Positions 1 through 10,220 of a stretch of DNA of 64,000 nucleotides are shown one piece after another. The stretch covers positions 124,001-188,000 of the forward strand of contig NZ_NEVS01000004.1 of assembly GCF_002261215.1 (NCBI RefSeq), read 5' to 3'. The notes beneath the pieces are model-generated. The model saw only the letters and a list, made by a program, of their open reading frames with translations. It did no database searches and was not told where the DNA came from. This DNA comes from Bordetella genomosp. 11. GTDB taxonomy: Bacteria; Pseudomonadota; Gammaproteobacteria; Burkholderiales; Burkholderiaceae_B. How positions within the stretch are numbered: the stretch's first letter is position 1; each line of letters begins with the position of its first letter. Both the position numbers and the translations under genes were made by a program.

Positions 1-1
1 C

Positions 2-1300
2 TTCGCCGTGCAGCGCGCGCAGCATGGCGAGCAGCCGTACTGGATGGCGATCGCGCTGGCCGCGATGCTGGGGCAGATCGGCCTGCCGGGCGGCGGCTTC
101 GGCTTCGGCCACGGGTCCATGAACGGCGTGGGCAATCCGCGCATCGCGACGCCGGGACCGGAAATGCCCGTGGGGCGCAATCCCGCGGACATGTCGATAC
201 CGGTGGCGCGGCTGACCGAGATGCTCGAAAAGCCGGGCCAGCCGTATCCCTTCCAGGGCGAGACCCGGCATTATCCGGACATCGATTTCATTCATTGGGC
301 GGGCGGCAATCCCTTTCACCACCATCAGCAGTTGAACCGCCTGCTGGCGGCGTGGCGCGCCAAGCCACGCACCATCGTGGTCAACGAGATATGGTGGACC
401 CCGGTGGCCCGGCATGCCGATATCGTGCTGCCCATCACCACATCGCTGGAGCGCAACGATATCGGCGGCTCGTCGCGCGACCGCTATGCGCTGGCCATGC
501 ATCGCGCCATCGATCCGGTCGGCCTGGCCCGCAACGACCTGGACGTATTCGCCGATCTGGCCCACCGCCTGGGCTATGGCGAACGCTATACCGAAGGCCG
601 CGGCGAGATGGCGTGGATACGGCATATCTACGCGCGGTTCGCGCACACGCACGAGCAGGCCGGCGTCCCCCTGCCGGATTTCGAAACGTTCTGGCGACAG
701 GGCCACGTCAAGCTGCCGTCGCCCGGCCGCGACTTCATCCTCTTCGAGGACTTCCGCGCCGATCCGGCCGCCCATCCGCTACGCACGCCCAGCGGGCGCA
801 TCGAACTCTACAGCGAGACGCTGGCCGCCTACGGCTGCGCCGATTGCGGACCGCATCCGCGCTGGATGCCGCCGCGGGAATGGCTGGGCGCGGACAGCGT
901 GCGCGAGTATCCGTTGCACTTGTTGACGGTGCAGCCGGCCGATCGGCTGCACAGCCAGATGGATGCCGCGCCGCTGGCGCAGTCGAACAAGGTGGCCGGA
1001 CACGAAGCCGTGCGCATCCATCCGGATGACGCGCGCGCGCGCGGCCTGCGCGACGGCGATGTCGTGCGGCTGTTCAACGCGCGCGGCGCATGCCTGGCCG
1101 GGGCGCGGCTCGACGACGGGTTGCTGCCGGGCACCGTGGTCATGTCCACGGGCGCCTGGTTCGCGCCCGGCGCGCGCGAGGACGCACCGGAAACGGCGGG
1201 AACCGCCAATGTACTGACGCTGGACGTGGGTACGTCCACGCTGACGCAGGGACCCAACGCCATGAGCTGCCTGGTACAGGCAGAGCCCTGGCGGGAATAG
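2..1300 (+). CDS. Molybdopterin oxidoreductase, DMSO/biotin-sulfoxide reductase type (C-terminal part)
   Basis: The reading frame is open at the left edge, so this is only the last 430 or so residues of a larger enzyme (family members are usually about 750-800 aa). The visible part holds the end of the catalytic domain (WAGGNPFHHH and VVNEIWWTP-ARHADIVLP segments typical of bis-MGD enzymes) and, from about residue 290, the C-terminal molybdopterin-dinucleotide-binding beta-barrel (segment YPLHLLTVQPADRLHSQMD). The wording of these segments is closest to the BisC/TorA/DMSO reductase branch, which reduces S- or N-oxides. The Mo ligand and any twin-arginine signal lie outside the window, so substrate and location cannot be decided. 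It is followed after 28 bp by an M14-like deacylase on the same strand. Confidence 0.85.
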   Translation, partial: FAVQRAQHGEQPYWMAIALAAMLGQIGLPGGGFGFGHGSMNGVGNPRIATPGPEMPVGRNPADMSIPVARLTEMLEKPGQPYPFQGETRHYPDIDFIHWAGGNPFHHHQQLNRLLAAWRAKPRTIVVNEIWWTPVARHADIVLPITTSLERNDIGGSSRDRYALAMHRAIDPVGLARNDLDVFADLAHRLGYGERYTEGRGEMAWIRHIYARFAHTHEQAGVPLPDFETFWRQGHVKLPSPGRDFILFEDFRADPAAHPLRTPSGRIELYSETLAAYGCADCGPHPRWMPPREWLGADSVREYPLHLLTVQPADRLHSQMDAAPLAQSNKVAGHEAVRIHPDDARARGLRDGDVVRLFNARGACLAGARLDDGLLPGTVVMSTGAWFAPGAREDAPETAGTANVLTLDVGTSTLTQGPNAMSCLVQAEPWRE

Positions 1301-1328
1301 ACAATCGATTCAAGCAAGGAGCATCAAT

Positions 1329-2339
1329 ATGGGCATGATCGGAGAATTCCTGGCGGGCCGCGACGGCGGCGCCCGCCGTCACGGCGCGATCGCGGTCGGG
1401 TCGATGTCGTCGGGCATGGCGATCGAATTGCCATACGTCGCCGTGCGCGGCGCGCGGCCGGGCAAGACGCTGTGGCTGCACGGACAGGTGCATGGCGACG
1501 AAATCAACGGCATGGTCGCCGCGCTGCGATTCGCCGCGCGCCTGGACCCCGCATCCATGCGCGGCAACGTCGTGGTTACCCCGACCGGCAATCCGCATGC
1601 GCTGGACAGCCGGCGCAAGCGCAATCCCTACGACGACCTGGACCTGGACCAGTGCTACCCCGGCAACCCGCGCGGCCTGATTTCCGAAAGGCTGGCGCAT
1701 GCGCTGATCGAGGAAATCCGCGGCACCGCAGACCTGGTGATCAATCTGCACACGATGAATGCGCTGTTCGACTCCAAGCCCTATGCGGTGTACAAGCTGC
1801 ATCCGGATAGCGGCGTGTCCGAACGCGATCTGCTGCGCGCCATCGCGCTGTTCGAACCGCACGTCGCCTGCCGGATGGATGTGGGAGGCAAGGGCGAGCT
1901 GCCCGGCAATATCGCCGGCGCGCTGGATTACCAATGCCTGGCCGCGCGCATTCCCGCGTTCATGTTGGAACTGGGCGGTGGCAGCCGTTTCGAAGCGGCC
2001 TATGCGGCACTGGCGGAGCGCGGATTCGAACGGCTGGCCGTGCAGATGGGCATCCTGGACGGCGCGGCGGATGCGCCGGCCTCGGTGCGGCGCGTGACGC
2101 GCCGCGGCTGGATTACCTTCGATCGCGGCGGACTGTTCGTGCCGGAAGTCCAGGCCGGCGATACGCTATCGTCCGGCGACAAGCTGGGCGCGTCCATGGA
2201 TATACACGGCAAGCCGCTGGAAGACATCCGCCTGCCCGCCAATGGCATCATCATCGGTTTGCGCCGCGACCCTGTCGTCCATACCGGCGAGCGCGCGGCA
2301 TTCGTCGGCTACGAATGGGACGCCTACCGGCTGGAGTAG
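1329..2339 (+). CDS. Succinylglutamate desuccinylase/aspartoacylase-family zinc hydrolase
   Basis: 336 aa, ATG start preceded by AAGGAG. The AstE/AspA (M14-like) zinc site is visible: H55-x-x-E58 in the sequence HGDE, a second histidine at H141 (NLHTMN), and a candidate catalytic glutamate E214 in MLELGGG. A C-terminal beta domain (about residues 245-336) follows, as in the family. Members remove acyl groups from amino acids or related amides. The gene lies 28 bp behind the molybdoenzyme and probably shares its transcript, but nothing in the sequence fixes the substrate. A deacylase acting on the same compound as the reductase is a guess. Confidence 0.8.
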   Translation: MGMIGEFLAGRDGGARRHGAIAVGSMSSGMAIELPYVAVRGARPGKTLWLHGQVHGDEINGMVAALRFAARLDPASMRGNVVVTPTGNPHALDSRRKRNPYDDLDLDQCYPGNPRGLISERLAHALIEEIRGTADLVINLHTMNALFDSKPYAVYKLHPDSGVSERDLLRAIALFEPHVACRMDVGGKGELPGNIAGALDYQCLAARIPAFMLELGGGSRFEAAYAALAERGFERLAVQMGILDGAADAPASVRRVTRRGWITFDRGGLFVPEVQAGDTLSSGDKLGASMDIHGKPLEDIRLPANGIIIGLRRDPVVHTGERAAFVGYEWDAYRLE

Positions 2340-2393
2340 CGCGGCGACGGGCTGGCAGGCCCGTCGCCGGCTCGCCGGCCGGCGCGGGCGCGA

Positions 2394-3836
2394 TCAGCCC
2401 TCGATACCCAGCGCCTTGGCGACGCCGGCCGCATAGGCGGGGTCGGCCTTGGCGAAATGCCCCAGCTGGCGTCGCACGATCGGCTCGGGCACGCCCTGCA
2501 TGGCGGCGGCGATATTGCCGAAAAGCTGCTGTTTCTGGCTGTCGTTCATCAGCCGGAACAGGTTGCCCGCCTGCGTGTAGTCGTCGTTGCCTTCGCGGTG
2601 ATCGTAGCGATCGGCATCGCCCGTCAGCTTCAGCGGCGGTTCCTGTACCGATTTGTCCTGCACCGGCCCGCCGAAGGAGTTCGGCTCGTAGTTGACGCTG
2701 CCGCCGCCATTGCCGTCGAAACGCATCTCGCCGTCGCGCGCGTAGTTGTGCACGGGACAGCGCGGGCGGTTCACCGGCAACTGGTCGTGGTTGACGCCCA
2801 GGCGATAACGCGCCGCGTCGGCATACGAAAAAATGCGGAACTGCAGCATCTTGTCCGGGCTATGGCCGATGCCCGGCACGACATTGGCGGGCGAAAAACT
2901 GGACTGTTCGACTTCCGCGAAATAGTTTTCCGGGTTGCGGTTCAACTCCAGCACGCCCACTTCGACCAGCGGGTAATCCTTGTGCGGCCATACCTTGGTC
3001 AGATCGAACGGGTTGTACGGCGTTTTGTCCGCATCGGATTCGGGCATGATCTGCACATACATCGTCCAGCGCGGAAAGTCCTTGCGCTCGATGGCATCGT
3101 ACAGGTCGCGCTGGTGCGACTCGCGATCCTCGCCGATGACCTTGGCCGCGTGCTCGTTGGTCCAGTTCTCGATACCCTGCTGGCTTTTCAGGTGGAACTT
3201 GACCCAGAAGCGCTCGTTGCGCGCGTTGATGAAGCTATAGGTATGGCTGCCGAAGCCATGCATCTTGCGCAGGGACGAGGGCAGGCCGCGGTCGCTCATC
3301 AGGATGGTGACCTGGTGCAGGGACTCCGGCGACAGCGACCAGAAATCCCACATCGCGGTGGCGCTGCGCATATTGGTGCGCGGGTCGCGTTTCTGGGTAT
3401 GGATGAAATCCGGGAACTTGTAGGGATCGCGTACGAAGAAGACCGGCGTGTTGTTGCCGACCAGGTCCCAGTTGCCTTCTTCCGTATAGAACTTGATGGC
3501 GAAACCGCGCACGTCGCGCTCGGCATCGGCCGCGCCGCGTTCACCCGCCACGGTGGAAAAGCGCAGCAGCAGGGGCGTCTGGGCGCCTTTGCGCAAGGCC
3601 TTGGCCTTGGTGTATTGGCTGATGTCGTGCGTGACCGTCAGCGTGCCGTAGGCGGCGGAACCCTTGGCGTGCACCACGCGTTCGGGAATACGCTCGCGGT
3701 TGAAATGCGCATGTTTTTCGAATAGCTGAAAATCCTGTACCAGCAACGGGCCGCGCGGGCCGGCGGTCAGGGCGTTCTGGTTGTCGGGGACGGGGGCTCC
3801 CGCATCGGTGGTCAGGGTTTTGCGATCATCGGTCAT
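2394..3836 (-). CDS. katA: Monofunctional haem catalase, small-subunit clade
   Basis: 480 aa, the normal length for clade-3 catalases. The start is the ATG of MTDDRK, because upstream codons in the same open frame do not resemble catalase. Visible family signatures are the catalytic histidine H56 in [12 protein letters not shown], the VGNNTPVFF asparagine segment, and the proximal haem tyrosine in [14 protein letters not shown]. The enzyme breaks down hydrogen peroxide in the cytoplasm. It faces the preceding gene tail to tail, with about 54 bp between them. No OxyR site was identified upstream. Confidence 0.95.
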   Translation of the reverse strand: MTDDRKTLTTDAGAPVPDNQNALTAGPRGPLLVQDFQLFEKHAHFNRERIPERVVHAKGSAAYGTLTVTHDISQYTKAKALRKGAQTPLLLRFSTVAGERGAADAERDVRGFAIKFYTEEGNWDLVGNNTPVFFVRDPYKFPDFIHTQKRDPRTNMRSATAMWDFWSLSPESLHQVTILMSDRGLPSSLRKMHGFGSHTYSFINARNERFWVKFHLKSQQGIENWTNEHAAKVIGEDRESHQRDLYDAIERKDFPRWTMYVQIMPESDADKTPYNPFDLTKVWPHKDYPLVEVGVLELNRNPENYFAEVEQSSFSPANVVPGIGHSPDKMLQFRIFSYADAARYRLGVNHDQLPVNRPRCPVHNYARDGEMRFDGNGGGSVNYEPNSFGGPVQDKSVQEPPLKLTGDADRYDHREGNDDYTQAGNLFRLMNDSQKQQLFGNIAAAMQGVPEPIVRRQLGHFAKADPAYAAGVAKALGIEG

Positions 3837-4012
3837 GGTGTAGGGCGCCTGTGTAACGGTGTCGGGCTCGACGGAGCCGCCGACGTAGCAGCAATGTATG
3901 CGCCTTTCGCCGCCGAAGAAACTCAATTTTTGTGAACAGGCATATAGGCATCGTCTATGAGGCGCCGGTACGCCCCATACCCACGCCGACGCGGCGCCGC
4001 GCGCCGGCCCCG

Positions 4013-5245
4013 CTAACCCCGGCCCGATGCCTTGCGCCTTAGCAGGTCCTGGAATGCCGCGAAAATGCGCCGCATGTAGGCGGGTTTGTACGGATATAGG
4101 TCTTCCGGATCCATCGCATGGACGATGCCGCAGGTATCGCCCTCGAACACGAGCAGCTGTCCGTCCGGCGTTTCGGCGCAATCCATGACGAAGTAATCGA
4201 GGCCGACCCGCCGATGGATATCGGCGAAGGCCGCGGCGTGGCGGCCGCCGAAGCCGGCGGCGAAGTCGCGCATCTGTTCGGCTTCTTCCGCGCGGTTGGC
4301 CGCGTTCTCCGCCATGTCGGCATTCAGGTAATGCACCATCCAGCGCGGCGAAATACCCAGGTGGCCCAGATAGGGCTGGCCTTCGATCAGCACGACGCGG
4401 TATTTGCGATAGCGGCCGTCCGCGCTGCGGTACTCGACGAATCGCGATAGATAGAAATCGTTCGCCTCGCTGCCGGCCAGGTATTGCGCCATGTCGGCCG
4501 CGCGATCGATCCTGGCCAGTCCGTTGCCGGCATGCGAATCGACCGGGCGCACCAGCACGGGATAGTCCACGCCGGGCAGGATATCGGCCGGCGTGGCATC
4601 GCCTTGCGCGATGGCGGCAATCGCGGCGCGTTCGACCCGCGCGATGTCCGGCACGACGACGCCCGCCGCGCCGCGCAGGACGGCGGACAGCCCGTCCCGC
4701 GAGGTATTCAGGACGTGTTCGGGCCGGTTCACCACGGGCTTGTGCCATTGCCCCACCGGCGCGGCCAATGCCTGGAGCAGCGGACGGTTGACGGCGGATT
4801 CGCCGATGGCCACCATCAGGACGTCGTGCTCGGGCAGCATGGCCGGTGCCGGCACGCCTTCGCCCACGTACAGGATGTCCAGCGAAATATCGGAATCGGC
4901 AATCAGGAATTCCAGCGGCGTGTTGGCAAGGAAATCGCCGCAGGACACCAGGGCCAGCAGTCGCAACGTCGCGGGCCCCGTGGCGGGCAGGTGATACAGC
5001 GGTTGCGCTTGTACCGCATGCCGCTGCAATGCCAGCGCGGTGTCGCGTTGACCCATCAGCAGCAGCGTCATGGAAAGATCCAGCGCGGCGTTGGCATCGC
5101 CAGGGTCCTGTTCGGCACGCGCCAGCAACTGCCGGCGCATTCCTTCCAGGTCGCCCTGCTGGAATGCCAGGGTGATCAGGCGGGCCTTGCCGATCAGCGC
5201 GGGGCGTTCGGTATTGCCGGCGGTGGGGGAGGCGATGTCGTTCAT
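4013..5245 (-). CDS. TPR-like N-terminus fused to an ATP-grasp (RimK-like) ligase domain
   Basis: 410 aa. Residues of about 15-85 form helical TPR-like repeats ([33 protein letters not shown]). The remainder reads as an ATP-grasp enzyme: a nucleotide-binding lysine/arginine region near [16 protein letters not shown] and a metal-binding strand [10 protein letters not shown] with an acidic pair. ATP-grasp enzymes join a carboxylate to an amine, sulfur or hydroxyl using ATP. The ATG overlaps the stop of the upstream PLP-decarboxylase gene (ATGA), so the two are translationally coupled, which suggests one pathway. No known pathway was recognised, and the substrate is unknown. The usual E-x-N metal motif appears as E-G-D, which may matter for activity. 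Confidence 0.7.
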   Translation of the reverse strand: MNDIASPTAGNTERPALIGKARLITLAFQQGDLEGMRRQLLARAEQDPGDANAALDLSMTLLLMGQRDTALALQRHAVQAQPLYHLPATGPATLRLLALVSCGDFLANTPLEFLIADSDISLDILYVGEGVPAPAMLPEHDVLMVAIGESAVNRPLLQALAAPVGQWHKPVVNRPEHVLNTSRDGLSAVLRGAAGVVVPDIARVERAAIAAIAQGDATPADILPGVDYPVLVRPVDSHAGNGLARIDRAADMAQYLAGSEANDFYLSRFVEYRSADGRYRKYRVVLIEGQPYLGHLGISPRWMVHYLNADMAENAANRAEEAEQMRDFAAGFGGRHAAAFADIHRRVGLDYFVMDCAETPDGQLLVFEGDTCGIVHAMDPEDLYPYKPAYMRRIFAAFQDLLRRKASGRG

Positions 5246-6741
5246 GGTATGGGGTGGGGTTCGCGCTCGGACACGGTGGCGAGTCCGGCGCCGATACGCA
5301 GTACCGCGTCGCACAGGCGATCGACGTCGGCGGCGGAAGTGCGATGGTTGACGATGGCCGCGCGGATGGCCAGCTTGCCATGCACGCGCGTGGTGGAGGG
5401 CGCGGCGATGCCGGATTCCTGCACGGCCAGCACGATGTCCGCGTTCAGCCGGTCGCCGTCGCCGGCGTTGCCGGCCGGACGATAGCGGAAGCAGACGATG
5501 TTCAGCGCGACGGGCGCCAGCAATTCGAGTTCGGGTTCGGCTCGCACGCGGCGCGCCAGATGGCGCGCGACTTCGCAGGTACGCGCGATCGCCGCGCCCA
5601 GCCTGTCGGCGCCGTACACCGTCAGCGTGAACCAGGTCTTCAAGGCGCGAAAGCCGCGCGACAGGTCGGGGCCGTAGTCGCACGGCCACGGCGAATCCGC
5701 CGCCATGCCGCGGGTTTCCCGGCTCAGGTAGGCGACGCTGGCGTCGAACGCGGCGCGGTGCGTCTCGGCGTCCCGCACCAGGATGAAGCCCGCGTCGTAG
5801 GGCACCTGCCCCCACTTGTGAAAATCGAAGGCGATCGAATCGGCGCGCTCGATGCCGGCCAGCAAAGGGGCCAGGGCGGGCGACAGCATCGCCAGCGCGC
5901 CGAATGCGCCGTCCACATGGAACCACAGGCCTTCGTCGGCGGCGACCTCCGCCAGCGCGTCCAGCGGATCCACCGCTCCGACATCGACGGTGCCCGCGGT
6001 CCCGGCTATCAGGAAAGGCCGCAGGCCGGCCCGCCGGTCCGCGGCGATCGCCGCCCGCAAGGCGGAGACGTCCATGCGGAATTCATCGTCTACCGGTATC
6101 AGGCGCAATGCGTCAGATCCCAGGCCGGTGATGTCCATGGCCTGCGCGATGCAGTTGTGCGCGCAGGCCGACGTATAGGCGACCAGCCGTGTCTCTTGCG
6201 CGGCCACGCCGGCGCGCCGTACCGCGCGGCCCATCGCCGCCGCGCGCGCCACCAGCACGCCGACCAGATTGGCCATCGAGGTACCCGTGACGAACAGGCC
6301 GCTGGCCGTCTCGGGAAAGCCGAACAGCTCGCGCATCCAGCGCGTGATCTGCCGTTCCACTTCGACCGGGACCTGGTTGCGGCCGCCCAGGTTGGCGTTC
6401 AGGCCCGCCGCCAGGGTTTCGGCCAGCATGCCGATGGCGGTGCCGCCGCCATGTACCCAACCCATGAAGCCCGGATGGGCGTTGCCCACGGCATAGGGAA
6501 GGATGTCGCGCATGAAACGGTCGTGCGCCGCTTCCAGGCTGGACGGGGCGCGCGGCAAGGGGGCGTGGAAGCCGGCGCGTACCTCGGCCGGCGCCGCCTG
6601 CCAGACGGGACGCTCGCGCAGGGTTCCCAGGTAATCGAACATGTCGTCGAGCATCCGGTGGCCCTGGGCGCGCAGGGCCGTCCAGTCGTCGGGGTCCAGT
6701 GAACCGTCGGGCGAGGGCGGCGCGGCGGAGGAATAAGTCAT
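5242..6741 (-). CDS. PLP-dependent group II amino-acid decarboxylase (aromatic/glutamate type)
   Basis: 499 aa, about the length of DOPA/tryptophan/histidine decarboxylases. The PLP site is complete: stacking histidine H195 (SACAHNC), cofactor aspartate D277 (FHVDGAFG) and Schiff-base lysine K309 (DFHKWG). N-terminal decarboxylase segments ([12 protein letters not shown]) are present. The enzyme would convert an L-amino acid to its amine in the cytoplasm. Its stop codon overlaps the start of the TPR/ATP-grasp ligase gene. A multidrug-type exporter is transcribed divergently 235 bp away. Together these suggest an amine that is made, ligated and possibly exported. The substrate cannot be told from the visible residues. 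Confidence 0.85.
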   Translation of the reverse strand: MTYSSAAPPSPDGSLDPDDWTALRAQGHRMLDDMFDYLGTLRERPVWQAAPAEVRAGFHAPLPRAPSSLEAAHDRFMRDILPYAVGNAHPGFMGWVHGGGTAIGMLAETLAAGLNANLGGRNQVPVEVERQITRWMRELFGFPETASGLFVTGTSMANLVGVLVARAAAMGRAVRRAGVAAQETRLVAYTSACAHNCIAQAMDITGLGSDALRLIPVDDEFRMDVSALRAAIAADRRAGLRPFLIAGTAGTVDVGAVDPLDALAEVAADEGLWFHVDGAFGALAMLSPALAPLLAGIERADSIAFDFHKWGQVPYDAGFILVRDAETHRAAFDASVAYLSRETRGMAADSPWPCDYGPDLSRGFRALKTWFTLTVYGADRLGAAIARTCEVARHLARRVRAEPELELLAPVALNIVCFRYRPAGNAGDGDRLNADIVLAVQESGIAAPSTTRVHGKLAIRAAIVNHRTSAADVDRLCDAVLRIGAGLATVSEREPHPIP

Positions 6742-6892
6742 GCGTGTCTGCTGGTTAGTGGCGCCAAGGCCGTGCCCGCATGGGGCGGGGCCGCAGGCAT
6801 GTTGCCACCGCCCGCCCCTGCGGGGATACCCGATCAGCGGGCGACTACCGGGCCATTTTGGCCTTTTGCCGGCAGCGAGCCGGCATGGGCGG

Positions 6893-6904
6893 TTGTATTT
6901 ACAA
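6893..6904. promoter_or_regulatory. Inverted repeat TTGTA-tt-TACAA in the decarboxylase/MFS divergent promoter region
   Basis: A perfect 5+2+5 inverted repeat lies in the only AT-rich patch of the 234-bp gap between the divergent genes. Its size and composition fit an operator for a TetR/MarR-type repressor, but no such regulator is encoded next to it. A GGCC-attt-tGGCC repeat lies about 40 bp to the left. Confidence 0.3.
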
Positions 6905-6975
6905 TTTCGGCCGGTCAGTAACCGCCGTGCCGCGCCATCCCCGGTGCATCGGCGCGGCGCCACGCAGGAGACGCC

Positions 6976-8433
6976 GTGAGCATCGCGAAGGACGAGGGGG
7001 CCGCCGGACGGGCGGACACACCGGCAAACGGGCAGGAACCAGGGGGCGGCCGGGGGGTCGCCTGGCTGGTGGCCGGAGCCTTCTTCATGGAAATGCTGGA
7101 TGCCACCGTCATCACCACCGCGTTGCCGGAAATGGCGCACAGCTTCGGCGTGCGGCCGGCGGATATGTCCATCGGCATGAGCGCCTACCTGCTGGCGCTG
7201 GCGGTTTTCATTCCGGTCAGCGGCTGGGTCGCGGACCGCTACGGGCCGCGGCGCGTATTCGGGTCCGCGCTGGCGCTGTTTACCGTAGCTTCGGTGCTGT
7301 GCGGCCTCTCGCAGTCCTTGGTGCAATTCACCGGAGCCCGCATCCTGCAGGGCCTGGGCGGCGCGATGATGGTGCCGGTCGGCCGCCTGGCGGTATTGCG
7401 CGTCACGCCCAGGCAGGACCTGGTGAAGGCGATCGCCATCATCACCTGGCCGGGGTTGGCGGCCCCCGTGATCGGGCCGCTGGTGGGCGGGATCGTGACC
7501 ACCGCCCTTAGCTGGCACTGGATTTTTTTCCTCAACGTGCCCTTGGGCCTGGCCGCGCTGGTCGCCAACGCCCGCCTGGTGCGTGGCGCCGCGGGCGGGC
7601 CGCGGCCCTTCGATGTCACGGGCTTCGTGCTGACCGGCGTTGGCTGCAGCGTGCTGATGTATGCGGTCGACCTGTGCGGCAAGCTGGACGTCGACCTGGG
7701 CACGGTCCTGGGCCTGCTGGTGCTGGCCGTGGTGTCGCTGGCCCTGGCGGCGCGCCACCTGCGCCGCGCGCCGCATCCGCTGGTGGACCTGTCACCCATG
7801 CGGTACCAGACTTTCGCGGTCACGATGTACGGCGGCTCCCTGTTTCGCGTCGCCATCGGCAGCGCGCCTTTCCTGCTGCCCTTGATGTTCCAGGTGGGCT
7901 TCGGCCTGTCGCCGGTGCAGGCAGGTTCGCTGATGCTGGCCCTGTTCGCGGGCAACCTGGCGATGAAGCCCGCCACAGGCTGGGTGATGCGAACCTATGG
8001 CTTCCGGCGCGTGCTGGTGGTCAACGGGCTGCTGGTGGCGGCGGGTTTCGCGCTGTGCGCCACCCTGGCCCCCGGCACCCCTGTCTGGTGGACGTCGGCC
8101 CTGCTGTTCTTCAGCGGCATGAGCCGGTCCATGCAATTCACGGCCCTGAATACCCTGGGGTTCGCCGACATTCCCAAGCCCGCCATGACGGGGGCGACAA
8201 CGCTGTTCAGCGCCTGCCAGCAGCTTAATGCCGGGCTGGGTATCGCTTTCGGCGCGGTGGCGCTGCGGGCCGCCGAATGGATGTCCGGCAACGGATCGGC
8301 GCCGCCGGGGCCCTTGCAGTTCCGGATCGCCCTGCTGCTGTCCGCGGCCTTGGCCGCGGTAGCGATCATCGACAGCGTCCGCCTGCCGGCCAACGCCGGC
8401 GCGGATATCAGCGGGCATCGGCGGCCGGCATGA
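6976..8433 (+). CDS. MFS drug/proton antiporter, DHA2 (14-TM, EmrB/QacA-like) family
   Basis: 485 aa with a GTG start six bases after CAGGAG. The DHA2 signatures are present: motif D1 in the first membrane helix (EMLDATVITTALP) and antiporter motif C (VIGPLVGG) in helix 5. Hydrophobic segments alternate along the protein in a pattern consistent with 14 helices. The first 30 or so residues are a hydrophilic glycine-rich extension. It would export a hydrophobic or cationic compound across the inner membrane. It is divergent from the decarboxylase/ligase pair, so it may export their product, though such transporters are also common multidrug pumps. Confidence 0.85.
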   Translation: MSIAKDEGAAGRADTPANGQEPGGGRGVAWLVAGAFFMEMLDATVITTALPEMAHSFGVRPADMSIGMSAYLLALAVFIPVSGWVADRYGPRRVFGSALALFTVASVLCGLSQSLVQFTGARILQGLGGAMMVPVGRLAVLRVTPRQDLVKAIAIITWPGLAAPVIGPLVGGIVTTALSWHWIFFLNVPLGLAALVANARLVRGAAGGPRPFDVTGFVLTGVGCSVLMYAVDLCGKLDVDLGTVLGLLVLAVVSLALAARHLRRAPHPLVDLSPMRYQTFAVTMYGGSLFRVAIGSAPFLLPLMFQVGFGLSPVQAGSLMLALFAGNLAMKPATGWVMRTYGFRRVLVVNGLLVAAGFALCATLAPGTPVWWTSALLFFSGMSRSMQFTALNTLGFADIPKPAMTGATTLFSACQQLNAGLGIAFGAVALRAAEWMSGNGSAPPGPLQFRIALLLSAALAAVAIIDSVRLPANAGADISGHRRPA

Positions 8434-8457
8434 GCCGGCCGCCTGCCGGTACCCGCG

Positions 8458-9210
8458 CTAATCGCCGTCTTCGCTGGCCGTGGCGCGGTCCTGTCCCGCT
8501 TCCAGGAAGCGCTTCAACCTGAGCAGGTCGTCGCGCGCCTGCACGCCCGGGGTGTCGCCCCAGAGCTTGGCCACGATACGCCCCAGCTCGCCGGCCGGCG
8601 GCTCGTAGGCGATGACGGCCTGGACCTCCGTGCCCAGGCCCACCACATCGCTGAAGCTCAACGATCCGGTATGCCGTATCGGCGATTCCGGCATGGATTC
8701 CCAGGCAATGCGGACGTTGGGCACGTCTTCGGTCACGACCGTATCCCATTCCAGCGTCTGGCCCAGCGGCGCCTCGATGGTCCAGTGGCTGTGGCGGTCG
8801 TCGACCACGTCCACCCGCTTGATATGCTGCATGAACTGCGCCAGGTTCTGGAATTGACGGCAGAACGCGTAAACCTCTTCGATAGGGCGCTGGACGACGA
8901 TGCGTTGCGAGGATGCCGCCGCCGTGCGCCAGCCTTGTTCGGCCGCGACCGTGCGCTCGTGCGGCGTCTTGGCCAGGCGGGCCTTGACCGCGCAGCGGCC
9001 GGACAGCCCCCGGCTTACCAGCGCGCCGCCCGCCAGGGCGGACAGCACGCCGAGGATGCCGCCCCGCCGCAGCCCGGCCAGTACCAGGGCGCCGCCGCCG
9101 ACGCCGGACAGCCAGCGTTCCTTTTCATTCAGGTTCACCGGTCCGATCGCCGGCTTGGCGGACAGGAACGCCAGCAACTGCGACACATTCTTGGACGTTG
9201 GGGATGCCAT
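8458..9210 (-). CDS. SRPBCC (polyketide-cyclase-like) protein with an N-terminal membrane segment
   Basis: 250 aa. Residues of about 25-75 form a glycine/alanine-rich hydrophobic hairpin (WLSGVGGGALVLAGLRRGGILGVLSALAGGALVSRGL), here described only by position and composition. This is followed by an SRPBCC ligand-binding domain at about 100-235 (RIVVQRPIEEVYAFCRQF, then WTIEAPLG and WESMPES). Proteins of this layout are frequent in stress-induced gene groups of proteobacteria; the ligand is unknown. It sits upstream of the histone-H1-like gene on the same strand. Confidence 0.75.
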   Translation of the reverse strand: MASPTSKNVSQLLAFLSAKPAIGPVNLNEKERWLSGVGGGALVLAGLRRGGILGVLSALAGGALVSRGLSGRCAVKARLAKTPHERTVAAEQGWRTAAASSQRIVVQRPIEEVYAFCRQFQNLAQFMQHIKRVDVVDDRHSHWTIEAPLGQTLEWDTVVTEDVPNVRIAWESMPESPIRHTGSLSFSDVVGLGTEVQAVIAYEPPAGELGRIVAKLWGDTPGVQARDDLLRLKRFLEAGQDRATASEDGD

Positions 9211-9228
9211 GTGTACCTCCGCGCGGGC

Positions 9229-9735
9229 TCAATGGGCGTGCTGGGCATGCCGGTTGGCCGCGCGTGTGCGCGCCGCCTTGCGGGCGGCGGCGGAGCGGCC
9301 CGCTGCGCCCTTGGTTTGCGCCGCCTTGCGCGCCGCCGCCGAACGATCGGCCGTGGTGCGCTTGCGGGCCGCGCTCTTGGCCTGGCCCGATAGCGCGCGG
9401 CTGGATGCGCCGGCCGTGCTTTCGCGCTTCAGGGCCCGGGTGGTGGCCGCGGAGCGCTTGGCGGATTTGGCGCCGCCTTTGTGCGCCTTGGCTTCATCCT
9501 GGCTGGCTTTTTTCTTGGTCGCCTTGGACGCGGTCGACTTGGTGGGAACCTTGACGCCGGCACGGCGCGCTTCGGACAGGCCGATGGCCACCGCCTGCTT
9601 GGCCGATCGCACGCCGTGCTTGCCTTCGCGGACATGTTCGACTTGCTCGCGGACGAATTCGCCGGCCTGGGTAGACGCCGACTTGCCTTGCTTCTTGTCG
9701 CGCTCCGCGCGAGCGAGGGTTTTGCGTTCGGGCAT
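9229..9735 (-). CDS. Lysine/alanine-rich histone-H1-like protein
   Basis: 168 aa, ATG preceded by GAGGTG. The first 60 residues are a short charged helical region (GEFVREQVEHVREGKHGVRSAKQAVAIGLSEARR), described in databases as a DUF6496-type segment. The rest is a low-complexity tail of repeated SAAARKAA / TRAL-type units very rich in Lys, Arg and Ala. That composition is typical of bacterial histone-H1-like, DNA-condensing proteins. Low-complexity tails make homology weak evidence, so DNA binding is inferred. Confidence 0.65.
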   Translation of the reverse strand: MPERKTLARAERDKKQGKSASTQAGEFVREQVEHVREGKHGVRSAKQAVAIGLSEARRAGVKVPTKSTASKATKKKASQDEAKAHKGGAKSAKRSAATTRALKRESTAGASSRALSGQAKSAARKRTTADRSAAARKAAQTKGAAGRSAAARKAARTRAANRHAQHAH

Positions 9736-9979
9736 GATCACCTCCATCTGAAACCGGGCTCGGAATGGGCCCGACAGGTGTGGCGTATGTGCAGCAAACC
9801 CCATGCCGGTCGGCGGCGTGCGCGGCGCTTCGGTGCCGCGCACGATATGGCCACGCACGCGACATGGACGCATGGACCGCCCGCCGCGACCTGGCCCGCG
9901 CACGACATTTGCGGACGAGGTGGGCCGGGCCGTCCGGTCCCGGCGCACCCGCCGCGCGCGGCAATCAAGGAGACTTCAC

Positions 9980-10195
9980 ATGGCCAATCACGTATACAAG
10001 CAGATCGAGCTGGTAGGCTCGTCGACCAGCTCCAGCGACGACGCGATTTCCCGCGCCATCGAGCGGGCATCCTCGACCCTGCGCAATATCGAATGGTTCG
10101 AGGTGACGAACGTGCGCGGGCACATCGAGCAGGGCAAGGTGGCGCACTGGCAGGTTTGCCTGAAGATCGGCATGCGTATCGAGGACGCGGACTGA
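9980..10195 (+). CDS. Dodecin flavin-storage protein
   Basis: 71 aa, ATG with AAGGAGA seven bases upstream. The whole protein matches the dodecin fold: HVYKQIELVGSS at the start, then AISRAIERASSTLRNIEWFEV and a final VCLKIGMRIED strand. The aromatic residue W in IEWFEV is the one that stacks on flavin in the family. Dodecins assemble as 12-mers that hold flavin or CoA. An upstream in-frame extension is not needed and has no ribosome site. Confidence 0.9.
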   Translation: MANHVYKQIELVGSSTSSSDDAISRAIERASSTLRNIEWFEVTNVRGHIEQGKVAHWQVCLKIGMRIEDAD

Positions 10196-10220
10196 CCGGG
10201 GCGATCCTCGCCCCGCATGC

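Noticed and set aside
2394..5381. A single 995-codon open frame seeming to fuse catalase with an upstream protein
   Set aside because: Only the part after MTDDRK is catalase-like. The upstream part is the wrong-frame image of the ATP-grasp gene, a GC-rich artefact.
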